From Candidatus Portnoybacteria bacterium CG10_big_fil_rev_8_21_14_0_10_36_7 (GTDB taxonomy: Bacteria; Patescibacteriota; Minisyncoccia; Portnoybacterales; PFDW01), in assembly GCA_002793835.1 (NCBI GenBank), contig PFDW01000051.1, forward strand, positions 2,195 through 20,332: a stretch of 18,138 nt of DNA, given 5' to 3'. The translations under genes were made by a program, and so were the position numbers. Each line of letters begins with the position of its first letter. The stretch's first letter is position 1. This document shows positions 1-5,431 of this stretch, one piece after another. The notes beneath the pieces were generated by a model that saw only the letters and a list, made by a program, of their open reading frames with translations, was not told the origin of the DNA and did not search any database.

Positions 1-546
1 AAAAACCGCGATTATGATTCCCACAAACATCATAGGCCCACTAGTAAATATCATCATTCTTTGCATTCTGGCAGGCAAAATCAAAGGCAAGATTTTTGAA
101 CCGTCCAACGGTGGAATAGGAATCAAATTAAACATAGCTAAAGAAATATTAATAATTGCAACTAATTTTAAAATCTCTACAAACAGCGGGTCAGCCCCTT
201 GCCAGAAATTTATGATTAATCCCAAGATAAATGCAATAATTAAATTAGACAACGGCCCCGCCGCGCCAACTAAAGCTGGCCCCCACTTTTGATTTTTTAA
301 ATTATAAGGATTGAATGGAACAGGTTTAGCCGCACCGAAAAATACTCCGAAAAAAAGTACAAAAATAATTGGGACAATAACTGTCCCCCACACATCCATA
401 TGTGCGATTGGATTCAAAGTTAAACGCCCCGCATAACGCGCCGTCGGGTCTCCCAAAAAGTCTGCCGTCCACCCGTGAGAATACTCGTGGATCACCGAAG
501 CGATAACAATTATAACGTATAATAATAGAAAGCCTGCTATATCCAT
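1..546 (-). CDS. Site-2 protease family (M50) membrane metalloprotease, 3' end beyond window
   Basis: Intramembrane zinc metalloprotease of the M50/site-2 protease family, expected to cut membrane-bound substrates within the bilayer. Seen: 182 codons from ATG at 546, open to the left edge, so the C-terminus is missing. The zinc motif HExxH is HEYSH at residues 20-24 inside the first hydrophobic segment. The second family motif, NLIPIPPLDG, lies at residues 140-149 and supplies the third ligand, Asp148. Hydrophobic segments lie near residues 3-20, 53-72, 90-113 and 125-142. The short form, with no PDZ domain in the visible part, resembles the compact M50 proteins common in bacteria. A TATAAA box at 555-560 sits 8 bases before the ATG and no Shine-Dalgarno is visible, so the transcript may be leaderless. 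It diverges from rpmB. The substrate is unknown. Confidence 0.93.
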   Translation of the reverse strand, partial: MDIAGFLLLYVIIVIASVIHEYSHGWTADFLGDPTARYAGRLTLNPIAHMDVWGTVIVPIIFVLFFGVFFGAAKPVPFNPYNLKNQKWGPALVGAAGPLSNLIIAFILGLIINFWQGADPLFVEILKLVAIINISLAMFNLIPIPPLDGSKILPLILPARMQRMMIFTSGPMMFVGIIIAVF

Positions 547-552
547 TTGCTT

Positions 553-560
553 ATTTTATA
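553..560 (-). promoter_or_regulatory. -10 box of the M50 protease gene (leaderless type)
   Basis: TATAAAAT reads on the minus strand, with TATAAA at 560-555 leaving 8 bases before the ATG at 546. No convincing -35 is seen. This spacing would put transcription start at or next to the start codon. Confidence 0.4.
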
Positions 561-609
561 CCCAATATTGCAAAATTATTTTTTATATGCTAAATTAACA
601 ATTACTTAT

Positions 610-801
610 ATGTCAAAAATTTGTACAATCTGTGACAAACACTCAACAATGGTGACACGCATTGTTTTACTTCGAGGTAAGTATAACCCAACCACCAAAA
701 GAAGGAAATACCCCAATATACAATGGGTCACTTTACCAAGCGGGAAAAGAGTTAAAGCCTGCACCAAATGTATCAAGAGAATGAGTCTTAAAAAGAAATA
801 A
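610..801 (+). CDS. rpmB: 50S ribosomal protein bL28, zinc-binding (C+) form
   Basis: Structural protein of the large ribosomal subunit. The chosen start is ATG 610, giving 63 residues beginning MSKICTICDK, as expected for bL28. An in-frame start at 547 would add 21 residues that do not resemble the family. Seen: two CxxC pairs (C5/C8 and C51/C54), the zinc-binding arrangement of C+ bL28, a basic middle with TKRRKYPNIQ (residues 29-38), and a Lys-rich C-terminus. The N-terminal CxxC is usually followed by a Gly-rich stretch, here DKHSTMVTR, so this is a divergent member, but the overall pattern is clear. It stands alone, diverging from the M50 protease and followed by a hairpin at 838-862 and then tRNA-Pro. 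No Shine-Dalgarno is apparent. Confidence 0.88.
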   Translation: MSKICTICDKHSTMVTRIVLLRGKYNPTTKRRKYPNIQWVTLPSGKRVKACTKCIKRMSLKKK

Positions 802-837
802 ATCTGATTACGAAATAACTAAAAAATATTGTACTAT

Positions 838-862
838 ATATAGGCCCTTTAGGGACCTATAT
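838..862 (+). terminator. Hairpin after rpmB, possible weak terminator
   Basis: The arms atatagg (838-844) plus ccc (845-847) pair with ggg (852-854) and cctatat (856-862), with one bulged A at 855 and a loop of ttta. Only a broken T-run follows, so termination is uncertain. It separates rpmB from tRNA-Pro. Confidence 0.45.
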
Positions 863-881
863 TGATTTTAAACAAAATTTT

Positions 882-955
882 CGGGGCGTAGTATAGTGGT
901 AGTACACGAGCATGGGGTGCTTGTAGTAGGAGTTCAATTCTCCCCGCCCCGACCA
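882..955 (+). tRNA. tRNA-Pro (anticodon GGG), CCA encoded
   Basis: The whole cloverleaf folds by hand. The acceptor stem cggggcg (882-888) pairs perfectly with cgccccg (945-951). The D stem is 891-894/902-905 with loop AGTGGTA. The anticodon stem is 907-911/919-923 with loop ATGGGGT, giving anticodon GGG at 914-916. The variable loop is 4 bases. The T arm is 928-932/940-944 around loop TTCAATT, with one A-C mismatch at its base. Discriminator A952 is followed by an encoded CCA (953-955). The 5' CGGGG start is typical of bacterial proline tRNAs. It would read CCC and CCU codons. Confidence 0.95.
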
Positions 956-977
956 AGTTAAACTTTTTTCAAATTCA

Positions 978-1070
978 TGGGCGAGCGAGCAATCAAATGT
1001 TCCTCAATTTTCAAAATGTCTGATTAGCTCCGCTCCGCGTTTCCGCCCGCCGAAACTCGGCGAGCAAAGC
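978..1070. other. GC-rich element between tRNA-Pro and the broken tspO
   Basis: An island much richer in G+C than its AT-rich surroundings starts about 20 bases after the tRNA CCA end and runs into the 3' end of tspO. It contains a perfect hairpin cgccga-aac-tcggcg (1048-1062) and a short direct repeat ggcgagc near both ends (about 980 and 1060). Where tspO should encode the last part of its final helix, the frame instead enters this element and ends in about 20 unrelated residues, so the element appears to have replaced the gene end. It could be a dispersed repeat, a remnant of a mobile element that used the tRNA 3' end, or a fused fragment of another gene. No second copy lies in this window, so repeat status cannot be shown here. 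Confidence 0.5.
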
Positions 1071-1503
1071 CAAACAAGATATGGGACTAAAAGCAAAGCA
1101 GAATATATAACCTTAGGCCAAAGTAAAATGATTAAAACTAGCACCGAAGCTCCCAAAGCTACAGAAACAAATATCGCTAAACCAACTAAGTGAAGATTAA
1201 AAAAAACTAAACTCCAATCAACATTTAAAATCAAATTCAAAATAAATAAACCAATAACCTAATCAAAAGCTTTGCCTCTTGCCATCCTCTCCCATACCAA
1301 CATTACGTACCAACATTACGGAAACCATCGTTAATATATAAATTGTAATCCAAACTCCTCCAATAATTCCACCAGTTGGGGTCCAAGCAGGTAAATTTAA
1401 ATTAGGATACCAATCAACTAGCCCCATATTAGTAAAAGCACTACCGGTAGCTGCACCAATAATTACAATTACGTACGGGAATGATAAAATAAGCAATTTT
1501 CAT
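1004..1503 (-). pseudogene. tspO: Broken TspO/MBR (tryptophan-rich sensory) membrane protein
   Basis: TspO proteins are five-helix membrane proteins that bind porphyrins and other hydrophobic ligands. The reading starts at ATG 1503 (MKIAYFIIP) and needs a 1-base correction near codon 9; alternatively it begins at TTG 1496. Then come GSAFTNMGLVDWYPNLNLPAW and GGVWITIYIL, matching the family pattern Y-x-x-L-x-x-P-x-x-x-P ... VW-x-x-x-Y. The next frame holds LNVDWSLVFFNLHLVGLAIF and LLLVPYLVW, the last two thirds of TspO. Between them is a 13-base tandem duplication (1295-1307 and 1308-1320), which shifts the frame by +1. Removing one copy aligns both halves, leaving one in-frame TAG (about 1256). 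The C-terminus runs into the GC-rich element instead of the usual helix end. Several independent lesions make this a dead gene. Identity is strong. Confidence 0.88.
1295..1320. repeat. 13-bp perfect tandem duplication inside tspO
   Basis: The unit taccaacattacg occurs at 1295-1307 and again directly at 1308-1320. Thirteen is not a multiple of three, so the duplication alone shifts the tspO reading frame. It looks like a recent slipped-strand event. Confidence 0.95.
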
Positions 1504-1510
1504 ATACATA

Positions 1511-1548
1511 TTAAATAGCACAGAACCAAACGATTGAGTGCTATTTAA
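1511..1548. terminator. 11-bp inverted repeat between DUF378 gene and tspO
   Basis: The arms ttaaatagcac (1511-1521) and gtgctatttaa (1538-1548) are perfectly complementary around a 16-base loop. It lies directly after the DUF378 stop on the minus strand. There is no strong T-run, so it may be a weak terminator, a processing hairpin or an operator. Confidence 0.4.
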
Positions 1549-1558
1549 ATTTAATTTC

Positions 1559-1774
1559 TTAAGCGACTGATGAGTTCTTCATCTTGCCGGAGGTTACCAA
1601 AACATAAATCGCTGATAAACCAACTAAGTCATAAACGATTTTGGCTAACAAGGTACCTGCACCAAATAGTGAAGCCACCAAATCATAGTCGAATAAACCG
1701 ACAAGCCCCCAGTTTAGTCCCCCCACCACCAAGATTATCATGGCGGTCCAGTCAAGAGCAGTAAATTTTGCCAT
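1559..1774 (-). CDS. DUF378 family small membrane protein
   Basis: Conserved small membrane protein of unknown function (DUF378/YuzA-like). The chosen start is ATG 1774, giving 71 residues beginning MAKFTALDWTAM. The open frame extends upstream to 1900, but that part overlaps the end of the preceding gene and is not family-like. Seen: the family signature LDWTAMIILVVGGLNWGLVG (residues 7-26), which includes the N-W-G-L-V-G motif at the end of helix 1. A second helix covers about residues 43-61, ALAKIVY-like in the family and AKIVYDLVGLSAIYVL here, and the tail is short and polar. It is intact although its neighbours on both sides (tspO and the 95-residue membrane protein) are broken. The stop is TAA. 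No Shine-Dalgarno is visible. Confidence 0.88.
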   Translation of the reverse strand: MAKFTALDWTAMIILVVGGLNWGLVGLFDYDLVASLFGAGTLLAKIVYDLVGLSAIYVLVTSGKMKNSSVA

Positions 1775-1832
1775 AAATTTTTTATTAAATAATTTATTTA
1801 CTCGACCTTTAACTATATTATGACATTTTATA

Positions 1833-2119
1833 TCAAAAACGCCAACGCCTTTTTTCCACATAAACGATCCTCCACCAATATTTACCAATAAAAAATCCAC
1901 CCATTATGTCTAAAATTAGCAAAACCACCAGTAAATACACTGGCAAAGAACATAAGCCTAGCCCAAATATCGATATCCAGCTTGGGGATTCTCCTCGCTC
2001 AGCCAGTTCTCTTAACTAAATAATTTCAAAAATCCCGTGTCCAATGACGCTTAAAACAAAACCCAAGAAGACACAAAATCCTATATAAAAATATTTTTTA
2101 GTCCAGCTTCTTTAGCCAT
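1833..2119 (-). pseudogene. Broken small two-helix membrane protein (about 95 aa when repaired)
   Basis: Not covered by any long open frame. From ATG 2119 the frame reads MAKEAGLKN and stops at once. One extra A in the run of six A's at codons 8-9 would open the other frame: KKYFYIGFCVFLGFVLSVIG (helix 1), then HGIFEII, an in-frame TAG at 2016-2018, LRELAERGESPSWISIFGLG, a second helix LCSLPVYLLVVLLILDIMG, and a basic end with GKYWWRIVYVEKRRWRF. The strong membrane pattern and the aromatic-basic tail argue that both frames belong to one real protein. The tail resembles small conserved hypothetical proteins I recall from CPR genomes, which I could not check. A good promoter lies directly upstream (2129-2156). 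The function is unknown. Two lesions (missing A, TAG) suggest decay; a tRNA-independent readthrough is unlikely. Confidence 0.75.
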
Positions 2120-2128
2120 ATTAAATTA

Positions 2129-2156
2129 ATTATATCACCTTGAAAAAACAAGTAAA
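2129..2156 (-). promoter_or_regulatory. Promoter of the broken small membrane protein gene
   Basis: On the minus strand TTTACT (2156-2151), a 16-base spacer and a perfect TATAAT (2134-2129) precede the ATG at 2119 by 9 bases. The predicted transcript is almost leaderless. Confidence 0.6.
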
Positions 2157-2164
2157 TAAATAGC

Positions 2165-2602
2165 TTATCTTTTATAGCGATCCTTATATTCTGCTAATTC
2201 TAAAACATATCCATTAATAACTTTTTCTAGATCCTGTCTATTTTTTTTGGCTTCTAAGTCCACTAGAATATCTAGTGCATAAATTCTAAAATAATACCTA
2301 TGTTCTCATGATGCAGGGCATAGTCCGCCATAATTTGCCTGACCAAAACTATTAATTCCGCAGATTGCACCATCAGGGCATGACCCCTCATCTATTTCTT
2401 TTGCTCTAGGCAAAATGTTCCAAAGCACCCAATAGTCCCATATGCCAGATGGAGAGTCGCGGTCATCAAAAATTAATACCAAACTTTTTGCTTCCTTGAG
2501 GGCATATAAAAATTCTATCTTCGGATTTATATTCTCATCGTCACAGGTATATCTTACTGGCATTGAGTCGCCATCTCTAAATGCTTTTATTTTTACTAAC
2601 AT
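2165..2602 (-). pseudogene. PEBP family (YbhB/YbcL-like) gene interrupted by in-frame TGA
   Basis: Phosphatidylethanolamine-binding/Raf-kinase-inhibitor-like protein family; bacterial members are about 150-180 residues and of uncertain role. From ATG 2602 the frame gives family motifs: RYTCDDENINP, LVLIFDDRDSPSG (the D-D-x-D-x-P pocket), WDYWVLWNI, and NSFGQANYGGLCPAS. It then meets TGA at 2306-2308. The same frame continues without a shift: EHRYYFRIYALDILVDL and on to TAA at 2165, giving 145 codons, the expected full length. The TGA occupies the position of the conserved Gly before HRY in this family, so a GGA to TGA change explains it. The start overlaps the alkD stop (TAATG), indicating co-transcription. 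It could give a truncated product, but without the HRY strand that is probably non-functional. Confidence 0.88.
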
Positions 2603-3309
2603 TATATTTTGCCCGTTAAATATTTTTTTCTTCGACTCTCGGGAAACTTTTCAATCGCATACCGCAACATAGTTCTTGGCATATCTTTATAATATTTTTT
2701 TAGAAAAGTCTCTTCTACCTCTCGCGCACGATTGCCTACCTCACGCAACATCCAGCCGACAGCCTTGTGCATCAAATCATGCTTATCCTGCAATAAAATT
2801 TTAGAAATTTTAAGTGCATCCTTAAAAGAATTTTTACGAATAAAATAAAATGTCGCCAACACCGCAATTCTTTTTTCCCACAAATTTTTAGACACCACAA
2901 AATTATATAATAAATCTTTTTTTTGCGTCCATAGATATCCGCCAACAATTCTTGGCGCCGATAAATCAACCAAATCCCAATTATTAATAAATTTTGTATT
3001 GCAACAATAAACATTAAATACCGCCTTTTTAATTTTAATATTACTTCCCTCAAATTTTGCGACTAACATCAAAACCGCACACATCCTTATCTCGTGATAT
3101 TTAGACGATAAAAGTTTTTCAATATCCGCCAAGGATATATCGCTCCAATATTTTTTTACAACTTTTCTTATATCTGGCACTATAACCCCCAAAAATAAAT
3201 CCCCTTCACCGTACTCACCCTTGCCAGTCTTAAAAAAACGTTGTAAATCAATAGTTTTTTGGCGACTAGCTTTTTTTATTAAATCCCCTTCAATCAATTT
3301 AATCATCAT
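2602..3309 (-). CDS. DNA alkylation repair enzyme (AlkD-like HEAT-repeat glycosylase)
   Basis: Predicted DNA glycosylase of the AlkD-like family, which removes alkylated purines using stacked HEAT-like helices. The chosen start is ATG 3309 (a second ATG follows at 3306), giving 235 residues, normal for the family; a TTG at 3342 lies inside the promoter. Seen: GVIVPDIRKVVKKYW near the N-terminus, NNWDLVDLSAPRIVGGYLW in the middle (the conserved NNWDLVD core carrying the catalytic-site Asp), LWEKRIAVLATFYFIRKN, then DLMHKAVGWMLREVGNR and MPRTMLRYAIEKFPESRRKK at the C-terminus, all hallmark segments. The TATAAT box lies only 4 bases before the ATG, so the mRNA is probably leaderless. Its stop overlaps the start of the PEBP gene. 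It is intact. Confidence 0.93.
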   Translation of the reverse strand: MMIKLIEGDLIKKASRQKTIDLQRFFKTGKGEYGEGDLFLGVIVPDIRKVVKKYWSDISLADIEKLLSSKYHEIRMCAVLMLVAKFEGSNIKIKKAVFNVYCCNTKFINNWDLVDLSAPRIVGGYLWTQKKDLLYNFVVSKNLWEKRIAVLATFYFIRKNSFKDALKISKILLQDKHDLMHKAVGWMLREVGNRAREVEETFLKKYYKDMPRTMLRYAIEKFPESRRKKYLTGKI

Positions 3310-3313
3310 TTCA

Positions 3314-3342
3314 ATTATATAATAAATAACCCCATATCCCAA
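3314..3342 (-). promoter_or_regulatory. alkD-like gene promoter
   Basis: On the minus strand TTGGGA (3342-3337), a 17-base spacer and TATAAT (3319-3314). The -10 is 4 bases from ATG 3309 and 7 from ATG 3306, favouring leaderless initiation at one of these. Confidence 0.6.
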
Positions 3343-3351
3343 CTCTTTTTA

Positions 3352-3380
3352 TTGACAGAGTCAACTAAGTTAAGTAACAT
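3352..3380 (+). promoter_or_regulatory. Promoter of the 62-aa Cys protein
   Basis: A consensus TTGACA (3352-3357), a 17-base spacer and TAACAT (3375-3380). Divergent from the alkD promoter; about 43 bases of leader precede the ATG, with an AAGGAG Shine-Dalgarno. Confidence 0.6.
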
Positions 3381-3423
3381 TAAATTAGTTTTTTTTATTC
3401 ACTTGTGAAAAAGGAGACTGACT

Positions 3424-3612
3424 ATGCCTGGTTGCGAAAACCTTAAAAAGTTTCATCCTGACATATCTAGAAAAGCGCGCTACGACACAATGAAGGAGTT
3501 TGGCCGCGAAGAAGAATGCCTTCACTGCTCTGAGATCCAAATCTGTAATAATTACAACTCAAAGAAAAAAGGCATTTTTAAAATAGACCGTACGCGCCCA
3601 AAAGTCCGTTAG
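3424..3612 (+). CDS. Small Cys-containing basic protein, unknown function
   Basis: A 62-residue protein I do not recognise. It has every sign of a real gene: a consensus -35 promoter (3352-3380), a good Shine-Dalgarno (AAGGAG 8 bases before the ATG) and a strong terminator 13 bases after the stop. Seen: four cysteines, C4, C33, C36 and C42, with CLHC at 33-36 followed by a fourth Cys in SEIQICNN. This could bind one metal ion, possibly zinc, or be redox active. The C-terminus is basic (KKKGIFKIDRTRPKVR) and could bind nucleic acid. There is no membrane segment or signal peptide. It forms a single-gene unit between the divergent alkD operon and the convergent acetyltransferase. Confidence 0.75.
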   Translation: MPGCENLKKFHPDISRKARYDTMKEFGREEECLHCSEIQICNNYNSKKKGIFKIDRTRPKVR

Positions 3613-3624
3613 TATGCAATTATT

Positions 3625-3655
3625 AAAACCGCGACAATTAAGTCGCGGTTTTAAT
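3625..3655. terminator. Bidirectional terminator between the Cys protein and the acetyltransferase
   Basis: The arms aaaaccgcgac (3625-3635) and gtcgcggtttt (3642-3652) form a perfect 11-bp stem with a 6-base loop and T-rich flanks on both strands. It serves two converging genes. Confidence 0.9.
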
Positions 3656-4249
3656 TTATTTCACCGAACCGTTTTTTTGATAATAGTCCCAAATCAGTTC
3701 CCACTCTTCACGGAAAACACCAAGCAATATCTCGTCATAATACTGGCCTTCCTTAAAACAATTTTTTCTCAACACACCCTCAACTTTATACCCGCAATGC
3801 TTGTTGTAATCCAAACTACGAGTGTTGAACTCATAAACTGATGAAGCAACACGATGCAAGTTTAAGATTCGGAATGCATAATATAGCAACGACATCTTAG
3901 CATCAGTGCCATAGCCTTTTCCCCAATAGTCTTTCTCCCCAATGATAGCCCAAAAAGTAGCAAGACGATGCATCCAGTCAATATTATGTAGCCCAATATT
4001 ACCAATTGCCCGACCAGTTGCCTTATCCTCAATAACGAATACTCTATTGTTTTAATTTTGATATTTCTTTGAGAACCACTCTTCTTCAAACCCAAAATCA
4101 ATCGGAGATACAATCAATAAAAACTTTGCAACTTCTGGATCATTAATCCAGCGCCAACAATTTTCAAGATCCAAATCTTTTCGTAAGGGGCGTAAGATAA
4201 CTTTTTGCCCATCAAAGCACGCATCATTGCCACCTCTTTTTACCTCCAT
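3656..4249 (-). pseudogene. GNAT N-acetyltransferase (RimJ/RimL type) interrupted by TAA
   Basis: Acetyl-CoA-dependent N-acetyltransferase family that modifies protein N-termini or small molecules. From ATG 4249 (Shine-Dalgarno AAGGAGA at 4255-4261) the frame gives VILRPLRKDLDLENCWRWIN and DPEVAKFL, the family N-terminus, then stops at TAA 4052-4054. The same frame reopens at once with NNRVFVIEDKATGRAIGNIG, then the acetyl-CoA loop YWGKGYGTDA, ILNLHRVASSVYEFNTRS, YNKHCGYKVEGVLRK and YYDEILLGVFREEW. Together this is 197 codons, the normal length. A single AAA to TAA change would explain the break. The C-terminal part could only be made by internal initiation and would lack strand 1, so loss of function is likely. 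It ends at the shared terminator 3625-3655. Confidence 0.9.
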
Positions 4250-4290
4250 AACACTCTCCTTAATTTAAGTTATTAAAAAACTATTGCCAA

Positions 4291-4320
4291 ACAAAATCTC
4301 GGCTTTTGTTCGGCCGGGAT
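4291..4320 (-). terminator. Terminator of the 43-aa mini-gene
   Basis: On the minus strand an 8-bp stem, atcccggc (4320-4313) with gccgagat (4303-4296), has one C-A mismatch and is followed by TTTTGTTTGG. It closes the transcript that starts near 4477, before the acetyltransferase. Confidence 0.65.
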
Positions 4321-4345
4321 ATTTCTATATCAATTGATTAAACGA

Positions 4346-4477
4346 TTATCTGTGCTTTATAAAATTATCCCAGCTAAACAAAATTAATTCGGCTGTTTTA
4401 TCCATATCAAACGCAAAACGACTCGCAAAAATGACAGGTGAATAATGTTTATTTAACTGTACAGACTTTATTTCCAT
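4346..4477 (-). CDS. Possible 43-aa protein in its own mini transcription unit
   Basis: An unrecognised small ORF. ATG 4477 gives 43 residues beginning MEIKSVQLNKHY and ending ILFSWDNFIKHR; the open frame extends farther upstream to 4561, but that part overlaps the promoter. The argument for a gene is context: a perfect consensus promoter (TTGACA, 17 bases, TATAAT) ends 6 bases before this ATG, and a terminator hairpin follows 25 bases after the stop. The transcript would be leaderless. The composition is mixed, with aromatic and charged residues and no membrane segment. Alternatively the unit makes a small noncoding RNA of about 185 bases and the ORF is incidental. Confidence 0.45.
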   Translation of the reverse strand: MEIKSVQLNKHYSPVIFASRFAFDMDKTAELILFSWDNFIKHR

Positions 4478-4483
4478 ATGATC

Positions 4484-4512
4484 ATTATATGTCTTATAAT
4501 CGCTCATGTCAA
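4484..4512 (-). promoter_or_regulatory. Perfect consensus sigma-70-type promoter
   Basis: On the minus strand TTGACA (4512-4507), a 17-base spacer and TATAAT (4489-4484): all 12 positions match the housekeeping consensus, the best promoter in this window. Predicted start is about 4477. Confidence 0.85.
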
Positions 4513-4582
4513 GGGTGATATAAAGCACCTTGTATCCGTATACTACCCACCCCCTTACCAAAACTAATAATCTATGCTATAT

Positions 4583-4588
4583 TATAAT
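4583..4588 (+). promoter_or_regulatory. Likely -10 box of the secreted protein gene
   Basis: TATAAT lies 49 bases before ATG 4637. No clear -35 is seen at 16-18 bases. An AGGAGG Shine-Dalgarno (about 4624-4629) sets the start. Confidence 0.4.
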
Positions 4589-4636
4589 TATAAGGTTATT
4601 TAACCGTTTTTTAACAATTTTTTAGGAGGTTCCAAA

Positions 4637-5374
4637 ATGAAGAAGATTTTTTCAGTATTTGCAGTATTATTGATAATGGTTGCTTCTTTCAGCATAGCAC
4701 GAGCAAAATCGACCGAGGAGGCTGAAAAGGCTTATGCCAAGCACGCCATCAAGGATTTACTCGAACAAGATGTTGGGATCAATGAAGCGATCTTTGCTTT
4801 TGACTTCAAAAAGGCAGAAGAGCTTATACAAAAAGCTCAAAATTCTGCCGATAGTTATTTGGGCAAAGAATCCGAACAAAGTCAGGTAATCGATGACCTG
4901 GCAAAATATCTAAGTCGGGTAAACAAAGACTATCGTATGATGACAAACATCATAGGACTTGCCAAAATAAACAAGGCAGAAAAAGATAGCGCGATTGAAA
5001 AGTTTAAAGAAGAAAAATTAGCGCTACCTCGAGAAACGCACACAAAGCACATGGTGATGGAGATAATGAACACGATCGAGACAACCAGCCTATTGAATAA
5101 CGAACTCATTGATTTAACGCGCATGACCGCCGAGTCTCAAGACACCATTGAATTTGTAACGGCATTGTACAGACTCAAGACAGAGTCAGTCGCGCCCACC
5201 GTTGATCTTCTTTTAACTTCTTATTATCTCATAGAGCTAAACAACTCCTGCGATCACCTCACCGCAGAGATAAGAGAAAAGTGCGTAGAAGAACTTGAGC
5301 GAATACAAGGGTTATCGCTCGAGGCCAAAAAAAACAATTTAAAAGCAGCAAGGGACTTAGCGTCCCTCTTTTAA
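4637..5374 (+). CDS. Secreted alpha-helical protein, unknown function
   Basis: A 245-residue protein I do not recognise. The start is fixed by an AGGAGG Shine-Dalgarno 7 bases before the ATG. Residues 1-23 form a classical Sec signal peptide: MKK, a hydrophobic core (IFSVFAVLLIMVASFSI) and an A-R-A cleavage site before K24. No lipobox Cys is present, so it should be exported and released or held outside the membrane. The mature part is rich in Glu, Lys, Ala and Leu with long amphipathic stretches, predicted helical and possibly coiled-coil. Two cysteines about 11 residues apart near the C-terminus (NNSCDH and REKCVEEL) could form a disulfide outside the cell. It is a single-gene unit ending at a strong terminator. 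A role in the cell envelope or in contact with a host is a guess only. Confidence 0.85.
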   Translation: MKKIFSVFAVLLIMVASFSIARAKSTEEAEKAYAKHAIKDLLEQDVGINEAIFAFDFKKAEELIQKAQNSADSYLGKESEQSQVIDDLAKYLSRVNKDYRMMTNIIGLAKINKAEKDSAIEKFKEEKLALPRETHTKHMVMEIMNTIETTSLLNNELIDLTRMTAESQDTIEFVTALYRLKTESVAPTVDLLLTSYYLIELNNSCDHLTAEIREKCVEELERIQGLSLEAKKNNLKAARDLASLF

Positions 5375-5381
5375 AAACACA

Positions 5382-5408
5382 ATCCCCGCAGAATGCGGGG
5401 ATTTTTTT
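5382..5408. terminator. Terminator between the secreted protein and the Nramp gene
   Basis: The stem atccccgca (5382-5390) and tgcggggat (5394-5402) has a GAA loop and is followed by a run of T on the plus strand. It probably also stops the converging Nramp transcript. Nearly the same stem recurs at 17298-17326. Confidence 0.92.
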
Positions 5409-5431
5409 ATAGAATTAGTTTAATTACCTGG

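Noticed and set aside
1775-1900. N-terminal extension of the DUF378 protein to 1900
   Set aside because: The extra 42 residues overlap the end of the upstream membrane gene in another frame and are unlike the family.
1906-2019. 37-codon plus-strand ORF
   Set aside because: It lies antisense to the frameshifted small membrane protein, whose helices and promoter explain this stretch better.
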